Shown here: one piece after another, positions 10,904-23,100 of the stretch | Layout of the letters: each line of letters opens with the position of its first letter | Numbering within the stretch: position 1 is the stretch's first letter | Notes under the pieces: generated by a model | Database searches by the model: none | Told to the model about the DNA's origin: nothing | What the model saw: only the letters and a program-made list of their open reading frames with translations | Assembly: GCA_015178975.1 (NCBI GenBank) | Contig: WHVD01000026.1 | Span: 682,001 to 746,000, forward strand | Source: Hysterangium stoloniferum | Lineage: Eukaryota; Basidiomycota; Agaricomycetes; Hysterangiales; Hysterangiaceae | Direction: 5' to 3' | DNA: 64,000 nt | Position numbers and translations under genes: made by a program

Positions 10904-12720
10904 ATGAAATCTGGTCAAAAAAATGCCATTGAATCTTACGTTTTCAAGACTTTTGTTAATGATGGAAATGACGTTTACCAGGTTATAGATGCAGAATATG
11001 AACTGGAGTGGTTTAAAGGTTTGGTAAGCTCAGCCATTGGCTCAGTTCTTCACATAGAGACTGATGTTTTATTTAACCTAGGAAAAGGATCGGGAAATTT
11101 TCCAAGATTTATGTAACATTGCACAACCCCCCCAATTGTACAATCCTTGCACCATGTCCAACTCCATCCCAGCAGACTGTACCTGCTTTCCTGCTTTGTG
11201 GTTCAAAGATGTTTTGAGTGATGAAGAAGAGCTGACCCCACTATCCTTGAAGAAATTGTCCCTATTCTGCGACAGAGTGATCATGATCCCCAATCCTGAC
11301 CGTCGGCACGATTTCTTCCAGGATCGGGTCCATAAGAGTTTTGATATTCAACAGTTGGCTTTACAGCAAGGGGTAGATATCCATATGCAATGCGAGGTTC
11401 ATGGTGAGTAATGGCTCATGGTTCCAGTTCTGCAGTGGGATATTATACTTACAAAGGAATTATAGCTCTTGACAGGCATAACGAAATGTATTGTCAGTTT
11501 CAAATCTATCAAAGCTCACTCCTCAAAGTGTTTGAAGAGAAGAGAAAGGCTGTGAATTTTCTGGATATTCCAAGGGCAGTATCTATGCACATGTCCAATA
11601 TTTTACCATGAGTGTTCAAAGACCTGACACTTCTTTAGTCCCTTCTAATCGTGGGCTGGACATCATTCCAGCATGATTTCATATGATACCTTGGCTGGGA
11701 ATCATACTATGAATGGTGCAATGGGATTTCCACAATATGCAATTAGATGGAGGCTTTGTGCCACAGAGGGAGCCTTTTCAAGAGCACACATAGATGCCAG
11801 GAAATTTGCAACTTGGATCCATATCGTACATGGCACAAAGCTATGGGTGGTTATGTCAGGTGACATTGCAGAAACTTCACTGAGGAACCTGAACTATAGG
11901 AAACGTAAATGGACCTACTATCTTTTGGAACCTGGGGACCAGTTGTGAGTGCCGGGAAAGGGAACATCCCTTCAGTTTCCTTTCCCCTGCACTTTGGCTC
12001 TAATTGATATTTCCAGGTTCATGCCAGCGGGAACAATTCATGCGGTAATGACTTTGAATGACAGTTGGGTAGAAGGTGGCCATTTTTATGGGTGAAACTC
12101 TCTACATCTGTCTTTCTTAGCTGGCTTGCGTGAACATCGTCAGGGTCTCACAGATTACAACAAGGAACATCCACATTCTGAATATATCTTGCATGCACTC
12201 TTGAAGACATACTATGGAATATTCCTCTCCTATTTCCTTTACCAGAAGACAGGAGATGTATGCAGTCATAAGTGGCACAATTGAGTCCTGATTCTCACCT
12301 GACTCTGTGGGATGGTGAACAGGGAATACTGATCCTGTAGCATATGAAACTGTCTTGCATAATTGGCCTCCACTAGAGCAGCTGGCCTATCTTCTTGTAT
12401 TGACGGGGCATCCCCACCACTTTGAACCAGAGGCCAAAGAAGGGGACCCTTACCAGTGTTCTTCTACTCTCATCCCCACACACAAAGTTTCACAGAAGCA
12501 GATCTTTCACATTTTAAATTTCTGTCCCGAAATTCAGCAAGATGTATGTCAGATCAAGAATGAAATGTCTCAGTATTTGGATTTGAGGGGAGAAGAGACA
12601 CTTGACAACTTGTGTGATGCTGAGGGAGTACAGATTGCTCCAGATCGGATGGAGGTAGGTGCATCCTTGTCAAGGTCAGATGAGGCACAACTCCCTCCTC
12701 TTGAACTCACTCTACTGTAA
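10904..12720 (+). CDS. JmjC/cupin-type Fe(II)/2-oxoglutarate dioxygenase-like gene
   Basis: Several exons line up. 10904-11022 ends in EWFKGL, then a GTAAGC...CTAG intron leads to EKDREIFQDLCNIAQP and on to CEVHG near 11405. A later exon (11673-11945) carries the catalytic core: AFSRAHIDARKFATW gives the HxD pair, followed by HGTKLWVV and LEPGDQL. After a GTGAGT...CCAG intron of about 70 nt it continues FMPAGTIHAVMTLN, which supplies the distal His. Then come GLREHRQGLTDYNKEH and the 12355-12720 exon. A HxD...H triad in this setting is typical of JmjC-fold hydroxylases, so oxidative demethylation or hydroxylation is possible, but the substrate is unknown. The segment between 11595 and 11672 does not splice cleanly, so the gene may be damaged. 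The start at 10904 is only the first ATG in frame; upstream exons are likely. Confidence 0.55.
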
Positions 12721-13039
12721 CTAGTTGGGAACATTCTGGGATGCTTCACCATCTTTATATATAGATACTCCATGTATTCACACTCAACCTTTACTGCCTA
12801 CTGCCACCTTTATAACCTGTAAGGTGATTGTACCTTTTGAAATAATGTGACAATAGCCGGAGTTTGTGGGAAATAAGGACTCCCTTGGTGTCTTGACAGC
12901 CCTTTTCTCAATGAAATTAAATTCTAAATGAACTACTTTGGGCACTCTGCTTTCACTGAAAACTAATCCACAAGCCAAATGTATGTAACTTGATGTTTCG
13001 ATGTGAAAAGGATGATATTTTTGGGATGGAAAATCATCC
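12721..13039. other. Spacer
   Basis: AT-rich spacer between the JmjC-like gene and the FunK1 relic. Nothing recognised. Confidence 0.4.
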
Positions 13040-13555
13040 AGCGTCCAAATGTCAAATGGGAATGTTGAATTAAGAGTGATGGTCTGTGCAGAGTGCTTTC
13101 AAATAGGGCTTAGGATGTACTGTAAGTGGATATTGATGAAGAAGACTTATTCTGGGGGTCTCCCTGGGAGTTTCAGAATAGATGGACTGCTCAGAGTGTT
13201 TTTTTCAAAGTTGATGTATGATCAATGTGCTCTGTCAGGGTTCTCAAATTCAGCTGGGCAAGTGAGAAAAGAAGAGGAGAATGTGTGTATATGAACAATG
13301 CGGGTGGGATGTTCAGATTTATAGGATAATTCATGGTAAACAATGTTCGGATTATTTTATGTTGGGCAGGCACCCTATAAAAAGGAGGGTGATTAGAAAA
13401 TGGGAATTTCTTTGAATTCAAAGAAGGGAAGTATCATTTTCGAGAATTGAGGGGATGTTGTTCAGACTGAAGTTTTTCTCATGAGAGAGCTGAAGGATGG
13501 CAGGGAAATAAAGAGTGTCTTTCATAAAATATTGAAATGTCAGTTCAACAATTTA
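13040..13555 (+). pseudogene. FunK1 kinase relic
   Basis: This plus-strand stretch is a decayed copy of the middle of the FunK1 gene at 17875-20159. It matches around TCAAATGGGAATGTTGAAT, then loses a block, then matches from the segment before SAGQVRKE (a shadow frame that is shared) to the exon end TTGAAATGTCAGTTCA. CpG sites of the better copy appear here as TpG or CpA. No open kinase frame is left. The catalytic-loop half of the gene is missing. FunK1 proteins are fungal-type kinases expanded in Agaricomycetes. Confidence 0.8.
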
Positions 13556-14840
13556 TACACACACATTCACACATGCACATAAAATGTCTTTTTGCTACAA
13601 ATTATAATAAAAAAGGTGTACCTCCACCTCAGGGGGAAGGTGTTAGAATCTGTCAAATCTGTGTATACATGTATTTTTCTTTAGTTAGTGAATGTTAATG
13701 AATCCTCTTTGGCCTATCATAGATGAGCTGCATACTGTCCTTTCCAAATTCCAAGAAAAACCTGTTCAGGAATGGACTGGCTCAATCCCTGAGCCTGTAT
13801 GACACTTTCTTGAATGTACTCGAGTCATCAATCAGTATTGAGCTCCAAGCCAAGAGGCATCCATTCCATCCAGATGATTCTAGTCATCCAAAACAACACA
13901 AACACAGTCGTACTTCTGTTTTAATTGCTGGCACTGGCTCCTGGAACAGCAGGTTGGGACCCCAGGATTAGGCCTCTTGATTATCGTAACTGTGATACAG
14001 ACCACTGGGTTGAGTGGAACCATGAGCAGTGATACAAGTTATTACCTTCTTCCTTTCTGAACAATTTCTCCTTTCTAAATTCTAAAACTGTCTCCATTTG
14101 TAATTGTTGGAACATGTAGTTTCCAACCCTGAGTACCCATATATATATATCCACAGTCCTTATTCATCCCTTTTGTTCTGTCTATGCTGAAAGAGTATGG
14201 CCGACAGAGGTGCAGCAAAATTGACTGCTAGAGCAAACGTTCAATGATTATGAGGTAATTTTTTCCCATTGGATAAGTATGATAAGTATTGAGTAGCACA
14301 TTGTGCCATTCTATCATGGCATTAAGTGAGTTCACAATTTTCCCCTATGTGAGTGTCACAACCCAGGTTAAATTTACTACCAGACTCATGGATTTTGAGG
14401 AAGATTCCATGGGCCTGTTTTTCCTATTACAAAACCAGCCCTCTTCTTCTTTGAGACCAGCCATTGAATGAGGACATTGTTGACACAAGGGTATATGCAG
14501 TGGACATTTTAGCCTTACCAAGCTACTCTACCCCTATAGGACTCACAAGCGTCATCACCTTAAGATTATTACTGAATGGCCAAAATTCCAACAGAAATTG
14601 GACAGCAAATTACTTGGAATGTTTTTCAGTAATCTCTCACTCTTTTACATGAATTGTATTAATTAAATATCCCAAAATTCATTCCACATCTGTTACATTG
14701 TGGCTATGGAGCCATTGTTTGACCTTGAAATTTTGAAACATAGTATATAATCATACAGAAAATTGCACCAATCAATCACCTTTTATCAAGTACCATCAAT
14801 TGGTCAGGTCCAAGTGCCATTAGAGCTTCATGGCACACCT
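13556..14840. other. Non-coding stretch
   Basis: No supported gene. It contains CA-rich and AT-rich short runs (a CACACATT stretch at about 13557, a TA run at about 14140) and scattered open frames without recognisable motifs. Confidence 0.4.
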
Positions 14841-14906
14841 CTGAGATGGGCATCAATGCAGGGCATCTGCCCCTGTACTATTGCCCAATTTCTAAATATA
14901 CCGCGT
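14841..14906 (+). repeat. Copy of a ~65-bp interspersed repeat
   Basis: The block starting TCTGAGATGGGCATCAATGC and ending CCCAATTTCTAAATATA recurs in reverse orientation at about 31463-31530 with few differences (CpG there, CpA or TpG here). The flanks differ. No family name can be given; it may be the core of a SINE or a fragment of a larger element. Confidence 0.65.
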
Positions 14907-17002
14907 GCATTCTCTTTTTCTGCATCTAACCACCACTCATCTCTTCTAAGTATATCCTCGTATCAGCCTTTATCAATAAGGTTACTTGCATATTTGGTAA
15001 TCGAAACAACATACACTTCTACAGGATAGCAAGGGAGTGACACAAATTAAGCAACCAGGAAACTCTTATTTAAACATTCCAAGCCGATTTGATCAAAAAA
15101 CTTGATATTCATCGCATAGTTTTAATTGTCTCCTGTGAGTTACTTTGACTGGAAAGGGGGTATCCTAGCTTTCAGTGAATCGACCATTGAACCAATATAA
15201 CATTCCACAACATCCCATCGCACAGCTACATCACCCTTCCAGCACACCATGCGTTCCAATAATCATCAGAGAGAGTGAGGTATTGGCGAATATAGTCCAA
15301 TTGCGAAGAATTGTATTTCATGAAACACTCAATAATTAGTGTAGACCCGCAAACTACTGCCAGTGCTTAAGATATCAAAAGAGAGCTAGGAGTACCTTTG
15401 AGGAGATGTTTATGGAGGAAAAGGATGAATATAATATATATATTACAGACTACTTGATTATACCTATAGAATAAGGAGATCTGAAAAATCGAGCCAAGGA
15501 ATTCCAAGTTCCATATTAGCGGTAGAAAACGAATTGGAAAATCAAAACAACGAATCTATTGAAATCTACAAAAATTACTGATGAGTGACTTTGCCCAAAA
15601 ATAAATAGTGTCAGAATATGCAGGTGTTATCCAAAGAATAATTTACCTTGGTCATCTGAAGAGTTCTATCTCATTGGAGTTAATAGCTCATGTTGATATC
15701 TATAAGTTCCTGACCTGACAGGTATTTTTAGTCACAGGCTGGAGCATGTCTAATCAGAAAATCTAAGCATATATACATACATGGGAAGAGGAATACTCAA
15801 AACTGACCAACCTGCCCAAACTCTGAAAACAATCCCATCCAGATTAAGTTTAACAGTTTTGTTATCCCATTCTAGGTGTTTAAAACAATACTATTGTGTG
15901 TAAGAGTCGATAGCAATCATACATATATATACTTCTCCACCACCATAGCACAAAGGGGCATGTAGGGCCATTCTTGCCCAGTAGGATTTGCGGGAATAAT
16001 CTCACAGCTCACTACCAGCCAGTCCTTGGGGTGGCCACCTTGGATACCTTCACCTTGCCTATCTACACCCTGTCCATTCACAATTCCTGTTTCCTTTCTA
16101 GGTTCTTGAAACACTTCCAGCTGTTGATTCCATACCTTCATCACATTGTGGTATTGCTGATCTTTTAGAGCCCCAGAGCTAATACAATTCCAAATCACAT
16201 CCAACTTCATAACACATCCGTATCTTTCATTAAAGTCTAATCCGCAAATCTTGCTGTACTCTGGGACAAGCATCCATACTTTTATTTTTCCCAGTTTTGC
16301 CATTTTTCTAGATTCCTGGAGATTCTGACCTAGTGTTCAAAACCAGCATCCCCACTCATTGTTCTTTTGCATGGAAAAAAAAATTTATGATGGATCATAT
16401 TTTGTTACTCTGCCTGTCCTGATAAGTAAGCTTTGCTTCTCCCTCTTATATCTTACCATAGTCTTACCTCTCTCTATTTTTACCACTTTATCCTCCCACT
16501 CATCACCACATTCCCAAACAAACCGGACACCAAAAATTACCTCAGTTCCTTTTCTTTTTTGAGGGCTTTATTTACACATTTATCAAATAATTTGTGCATG
16601 GTGCATTCACAAATATAGCACAGGGTTTCCATCAAAATACAGCAGGTACTTGAATAATCAACCCAAGCAATAGGGAGAAATATAACCAGGTCATTACTGC
16701 AATGGACAATAGAAATTTAGCAAGTTTTGATCTGTATAATATCGATCTCGCCCCTTCAGCTATCATGCCTATTCCTCTCCGCGACTCCATTTTGCTGTGA
16801 CAACTGCAGGGCCCCCATCACAATTGAACTGTACAGCACATCCTCTTCCCTTCCTTATACACCACCTTGACCCAATAATATGTCCCTCCTCCACTGTCCC
16901 AGAGGCTCTCACTGTACTGTCTTGCACTGGACAAACAGACCACTCCCACTTTCAAATCCTTCCAGGCAATGTCCTTGAGTTAGTGGGCTGCCAGTAGGTA
17001 AA
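14907..17002. other. Non-coding stretch with one orphan minus-strand frame
   Basis: The only long frame is 16303-15917 on the minus strand (128 residues, with MKVWNQQLEVFQEPRKE). It has no motif I recognise and no splice partners. About 65 bp near 15460-15530 resemble 24588-24655 (shared CCTATAGAATAA/CCCATAGAATAA and GGAGATCTG/CGAGATCTG), hinting at another old duplication. Nothing else is supported. Confidence 0.35.
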
Positions 17003-17626
17003 GTCTTCCAGTCATTCTTAATATTTTCTATGCTGAGTGCATAAAGTGCTAGTCTTTCAATTGACATACTCAAAAATGTTATTAACATCACATGTTGCTG
17101 AAGTCTGATTTATTTTGCCTATATTTCAAGTGTAGTCTAACATCCAAAACCAAGGGACAATACAAATCAGAGAAGAATTTCATCTGCAAGCAATCATAAT
17201 GCATGATAAGCTACCACCAGTGCAAATACATTAAACGTTTGAATGATCCCTAAAGCTCAGTGTTGAAAATATCATCAAATACCTGAAAGGTAAGGTGTCC
17301 ATTTAAAGTTTCATGATCGAATGATGGCACAGGCAAACCAATTTTCCAGATCCAGATCATGGTAAGCATGCTCATTGCGACCTCTAAGAATAGCCCCACG
17401 CATAGAGGTAAGGTGCCCTTTCAAGGAAGTGAATTGGGGGGTGAATGTGGGAAGTGATTCGGAAATAAAGAGGGCCTTCCTCGCCCTTAGGCTATTGGCT
17501 ATTGCCACCTAATGTTAACCATTCCTCTAGTGGCGGATTGTGGATTTCTTTACCGTTCTGATAATGAGCTGTGAAAAACATCAAGACATGAAAAAATGAC
17601 TCGAGGTCATGTCAGTACAAGTGCTC
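17003..17626 (-). pseudogene. Left unit of a 624-bp tandem duplication (FunK1 3' end fragment)
   Basis: The unit 17003-17626 repeats as 17627-18250 with the same length and high identity. It contains the last about 375 bp of the FunK1 coding sequence (minus strand) and about 250 bp of downstream DNA. The left unit keeps a short frame (17508-17311) but has no upstream kinase sequence, so it is a dead C-terminal copy. The duplication is young compared with the CpG-poor relic at 13 kb, since the two units differ at few sites, apart from a small insertion near 17490. Confidence 0.85.
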
Positions 17627-17874
17627 GTCTTCCAGTCATTCTTAATATTTTCTATGCTGACATGCATAAAGTTCCAGTCTTTCAATTGACATACTCAAAA
17701 ATTTTATTAACATCACATGTTGCTGAAGTCTGATTTATTTTGCCTATATTTCAAGTGTAATCTAACATCCAAAACCAAGGGACAATACAAATCAGAGAAG
17801 AATTTCATCTGCAAGCAATCATAATGCATGATAAGCTACCCCCAGTGCGAATACATTAAAAGTTTGAATGATCC

Positions 17875-20159
17875 CTAAAGCTCAGTGTTGAAAATATCAT
17901 CAAATACCTGGAAGGTAAGGTGTCCATTTAAAGTTTCGTGATCGAATGATGGCACAGGCAAACCGGCCTGCAGCTTTTCAATGCCATGTTCATGGTCAGC
18001 ACAGTCTGTGTGACCTCTAAGAATGGCCTGGCACATAGAGACAAGGTGCCATTTCAAGGAAGTGAATTGGGGGGTGAGCGTGGGAAGTGATGCAGAAATA
18101 AAGAGGACCTTCTTGGCCCTTAGGCTATTGCCACCTAATGTGAACCATTCCTCTAGCGGCGGATTGTGGATTTCTGTACCATTCTGATAACGAGCTGTGA
18201 AAAACATCGAGACATAAAAAATTAACTCGAGGTCATGTCGGTACAAGTGCTTGACAGGTGAACTTGGGTCCATCAAATCAATAGACATAAAAGGCCGCGT
18301 TCCCGTTTGCTGTTTCAATTCTGGATGGTTTTCCGTCCCATCCACATAGCATGCCATATTGAAATCATTTAAAACACCAAAAATCTCATCCTTTTCACGT
18401 CGAAACATCAAGTTCCCAAGCCTGATGTCACGATGAAGGATTTTTGGCTCTGTGTATAACCAACGATGACCTAGAATTCTACGTCAGGAAATGTATGGCA
18501 TAGATTATGAAACAGTGAACTGACATTTCAAGATTTGATGAAACACATCCTTTACTTGCCTGGCGTCCTTCAGCTCCGTGATGGGAAAAAGCTCAGTCTG
18601 AAGAAGAACCCTCAATTCCCGAAGCTCATACTTATTGGGCTCCTTTGAATTCAAAAAAATAACCATTCTGTAATGAGCGTCCTTTTCATCGGGAGGGAAA
18701 CTACCGAAATATAAAATAATCGGAAGATGCTTTCGGACCCACTTATGCTCTGAATCCGACGAGGCGATCCTATGCGCGTGGTTGATATACACAGATTCTG
18801 GTGTTCTTTTCTGACTTGGCCAGCTGACTTTGAGAACCGCGACAGAGGACATCCATGATACATCAACTCTGAAAACAGACGTACCACGCCCAATTAATGC
18901 ATGTTGACGGAAGATAGTCGCTTGCAAAGTGACGGTGCCGCGATCTGCGAGTTGTATTTTTTGTCCAACAAACAGTCTTGTGAAAGGCCGCCTAGCAAGG
19001 CGGTCTCCTTCGAGAAGAGGGGATATAAATTCCGGGGTTACTTCAGTTGCAAGCCCGCGCCCTCGCCGATCCAACCGAGAGTATCCTATCAGCATTCCAA
19101 CAAATTTTGTCCTATCTGTAATAAAGTCGAGCGCTTGCGATCGCGCATTCAGGGCATGATCATAATATAAAAGTTGTATTTTAAAATCTGTGATCAACGA
19201 ACTGATGATGTGATTCAGTAGATTCCCATTCGAGAACATCTCGAGTGCATAACTGGCGCATTGCAGATCAGTATTGTCAATATCACTATCAGTCTTGGCC
19301 CGTTTTGATGTCTGCTCGGAATTACTAGACGAAGACCGCTTCTTCTGAGATTCAGAGGTATAGACTTCCACCGCTTCGTCCGTTTTTTGTGTGTCCTTTA
19401 TTGTATTTGGTCTTGTACTCCGACGAGTTGGAACAAGGAGGTTCTTTGGCTGCAAATTGGAAGAACTAGTTTTGGCCGGAATCAATTCATTACTGCGAGC
19501 CTGTTTTTCACAACTCGATTCTACTGCAACAGATCAGGATAGAGCTTAGATGTATTAGAAAAAAGCCTACTGAATGCCGTGGACTTCAAGTACTCCACGT
19601 AGCTCTTCACCACCAACTTAAATTCCCAGAAGTCCAAGGCCTCGCCCCAGTGGAACGCATCAACGTCTCCGGGGCCTTTCTCTGACAAGTTATCGGGATT
19701 AAGTCTCCCTCCTTGCTTAAACCCGTCTGCACGAACCCCTATACATCAGGCTTACGCGCCGCATATGACCCCCAAAGGGGAGTCCTATCATTGCGGCACA
19801 GCTGTATTTCTTCCATCCCTATTTGGTAGAAGATATAGTTGACCAACTCCACAAAAGGTGCATAACGGCCCGTTTCGTCAGCCACTACCTCACAGTACTT
19901 ATCCATCCGCTTCTTGAACTCTGTGCGGTCACAGATTTTCCGCGCTTTCGCTCCTGCCTCTGCGTCAATTTTGAACCCAAGGACAATCTCCAAAAATTCT
20001 TCCAACTCGATTGTGGCGCAATTCTGGAGATCTTCACGAAGATACGGATAGTAATCTGATACGTTGGCGTTTGTATTGTAACCTGAATTCTGCCAGCCCC
20101 GAGACTGCACTCAGAGAGTCCGGCTGTGAAGGAGGCGTGATTGGTCTTGCGTTCGTCAT
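17875..20159 (-). pseudogene. FunK1-type protein kinase gene, nearly complete but frame-broken
   Basis: Minus strand. A possible start is the ATG at 20159 (MTNARPITPPSQPD). Exon text then reads YYPYLREDLQNCATIE ... GSYAARKPD, RADGFKQGG ... FHWGEALDFWEFK, an intron of 47 nt (19524-19570, GTAGGC, CTAAT branch, TTGCAG), then the 19485-18525 exon with the ATP-binding lobe. A second intron of 54 nt (18471-18524) is followed by HRWLYTEPKILHRDIRLGN, which keeps the catalytic HRD. Later come GVLNDFNMA, TGTRPFMSIDLM and LYRHDLELIFYV, all typical of FunK1 in place of a standard DFG region. Two frame changes, near 20110 and near 19738, interrupt the frame, so it is a recent pseudogene unless the assembly has errors there. 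A MULE element lies directly upstream of the ATG. Confidence 0.75.
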
Positions 20160-20161
20160 GG

Positions 20162-20170
20162 CTGTTGACA
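20162..20170. repeat. Left 9-bp target-site duplication of the MULE
   Basis: CTGTTGACA, repeated exactly at 24295-24303 on the other side of the element. A 9-bp duplication is the hallmark of Mutator-like transposition. It starts 2 bp upstream of the FunK1 ATG. Confidence 0.85.
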
Positions 20171-23100
20171 GAGGCTATGCATAATCTGTAAGAGTCGAGT
20201 CGTCCTGTCCATTTAAGGAAGTTTAATTAGTTAACTAAATATTAAAATTGAATAATTAATTAAATATTATAACGAACTAAAATAATTACAGTAATAAAAA
20301 ATTTATATCGGTTATTGGTTAGAACGAAGATTGGGAGGGCAGGTGGCAGATGGAAACACAGGCTCAGAATTCGTGTACAGTCTAGATTGTTGGAGGTAAG
20401 ATAAATGAACGTTATAAGAAGATGGAGGTGGCTCCAGTTCAGGAGGGAGTGATGCATAGAAGGGCTCAGCGGATGTGGGAGGCTCCAGTTCAGGAGGGAG
20501 TGATGCGTAGAAGGGCTCGGCGGATGTGGGATGATAAGACGAAGAGGGTAAGGATAGGGATGGGAAAGGGAAATTTTCCTTTTCGGTGGATATTGCAACA
20601 GCTGGTGTTGGAAAGCCTCTCCCAGAAGCTTTGAGATTAATCTTCTTACCACCAGACACTTGTTTCTTCTCAGTTCGTAATTGATTCACATTCTCTATAG
20701 CTATCTTCTTTTCTTCTAATGCTGCTGCCAATTTGATTTCGATATTTGTGACCTCCTTGCATATGCGATCAGCCGTGTCCACTCGTTCAATACATAGAGA
20801 AGTCCGATGATTATTTGAGATGAACCAGTGTGTGAGTGTGTTTTGATGGTTCGTCAAGATGCAGTTTTCCGATGCCAATTGAAGTTCCCGTGAAATCTGT
20901 TTATTGTATTCAAATGCACTGTAGTAATGAGATTAGAAATCTGTGATAATTATAAATCATTCATGTAACTCACCTGTCAATTGCCTCTGCAAGTGGGATG
21001 TGGACACCTGTGGCACGATTTGTTGCTTGATGTGACTGTTTGTTAAGATTTGTGTTGGTTGGTCCGAGATCCCAGTCAGCTGATGGAACTTTTGAAAAAT
21101 GGCGGCACAGTGCAGGGATGTACCATGGATATGCAAGCTTGTTCCGCCACCAGTCTGCAGAACCAAAATAAGTAATAACGGTGTAAGTGTTTTAGAAAAA
21201 GTAAATACCTCGGACTTTCAGTTGTTCATGCCCCAAGCACCAAGCTGTAAATTCATCCATCTTCTCCTGTGTCATGATATATTGAAAGTGAGCAATGCGG
21301 TTGTAATCTTCATGTGAACAAACTGCCTTTAGAAGCTCAAACCCGCTAGAAAGCCAATTAGACCAAAGTCACAAGAAAAGTAAAGATGTACCGTTGGCAA
21401 TGTATGTTGCAAATGCAACTACAATACTGAACTATAATTTGTGGATCCTTTGTCGCAATCCTGCTGACCAAGGGATCATTTTGAGTTAACAAGAAGTCAC
21501 CAAGGCCTTGCATTTGTGGAGCAGAACCGTCCACCATGAAGATAGCATGTTTGCCTTCCTTGTGAAGGGCTTTGAATTTGACGCTTTTGTTAGTGACACG
21601 CTCAATGGCCTTGAACCATTCTGTCCAAATTAAATGGTAGGCCTGTCGAGTTTCACAATTGCCGTAGATGTGTCCTATTGCTACACCTGAGTAACCACGA
21701 AGTTCAATAAAAATAAGGATTAAAGAATAAGTGCACTCATGGCGGCACAAATATGGATGCCATATCACAATCTCCCACTCATTGAATACTCCAAATACGT
21801 GCTTGTATGTAGTATCATGCTGAGTAGAGGTGACATTGTGGACAAGCTCTGCAAGATCAGGGAGCATTGTTACAACAACGTCAATCTGATCATTACCGTC
21901 ATTACATAATTCACTATGCATGGATTAGATGTATCACTCCTGCACAGGCCATTTCAACTCAATATTTTCATACATGTGCTTTACACCTGGTATATTAAAT
22001 GTCAGAACGAGATGAGAATGAATTAAAAAAACTCATACCTGCTATATCCTTTCCCTCGGGATATTGCTTTTGTTTCATCCCACTGAGAATGCGCTGTTTG
22101 ACTCGGTGTCATGTGAGACTGCTGGTGGCCTTGCTGTCAGTGGCCTTTTGTGATGCAAGCAGAGCTTTTGTGGTTGGAGCTACAGCATTAATAATGATAA
22201 TGCTCAATAAAAAGGCAAGTAAATGGAAAGAACCACTGACCTCGATCAATCTGTCCCACCATTGAACCAAGAAGCCCAACCGCCTCAATTGCCTCCACGT
22301 AGAGTTCAGTTGCCTCAAATGTTATTTTTTGCAATGCGTAAGGGGGATGATTGTGGGGGAGTTCAGGTGTGGTTATGACGACAGCTTTTTGAATGGAATG
22401 ATCAATTGGGGTATATATTATAATCTGAGTGGGGCACTGATGCCGGGTGATGAGGCCATTAAGTAATTTGCCGTTTTCAAAATGTACGTGGGCTAGATAA
22501 TAAATTAACAATATATGTGTATATGTATAATAATGAACTGAGACTTACGGCATTTCTCCTGTTTCAAGCCAACAGTTGGTGGGATGGTATAATAGCATGG
22601 ACCTGTGTACTTTTCAGTATCCCGAGATGTGGAACCCTGGGTAGTAAAAATATCATTTAATGTGGACTGGGAGACATGGAGTGGGATTGAGAAAAAAATG
22701 TGGGCATGTTTATCTTCGGCAGGTTGCCTTGCTGAGCATCCAATGAATTGATCCTTGCCAAATGCCGTCATCTAAAGAACAGCACTGTTGAAATGTATAA
22801 ATAAAAAAGAATCTTAAACTTACACGTTCAAAAGTCTGGATGATTGGCTGCCCCTTACATTTTCCGTCATTGAATTTACATGTTTGAAATGCAACACTAT
22901 TATAAAAACTTAAACAAATCTCATTAAAGCTAATGAAGTGAATATAAAGATAAGAAGGACTTACGCTGCAGCCACACCAATAACCAAATCTGCTTCAGCT
23001 GCATTATTGGCCATCTGTGCATTTGGATCTCCTCAAAGGTCTTGAAATTGTCACTATAGCGCTCATATTTGAAGAATAAGGATGAATCCACACGTGAGCA

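Noticed and set aside
18651-19170. Overlapping frames within the FunK1 exon
   Set aside because: Shadows of the kinase frame; the similarity to 13049-13294 arises because both are FunK1 DNA.
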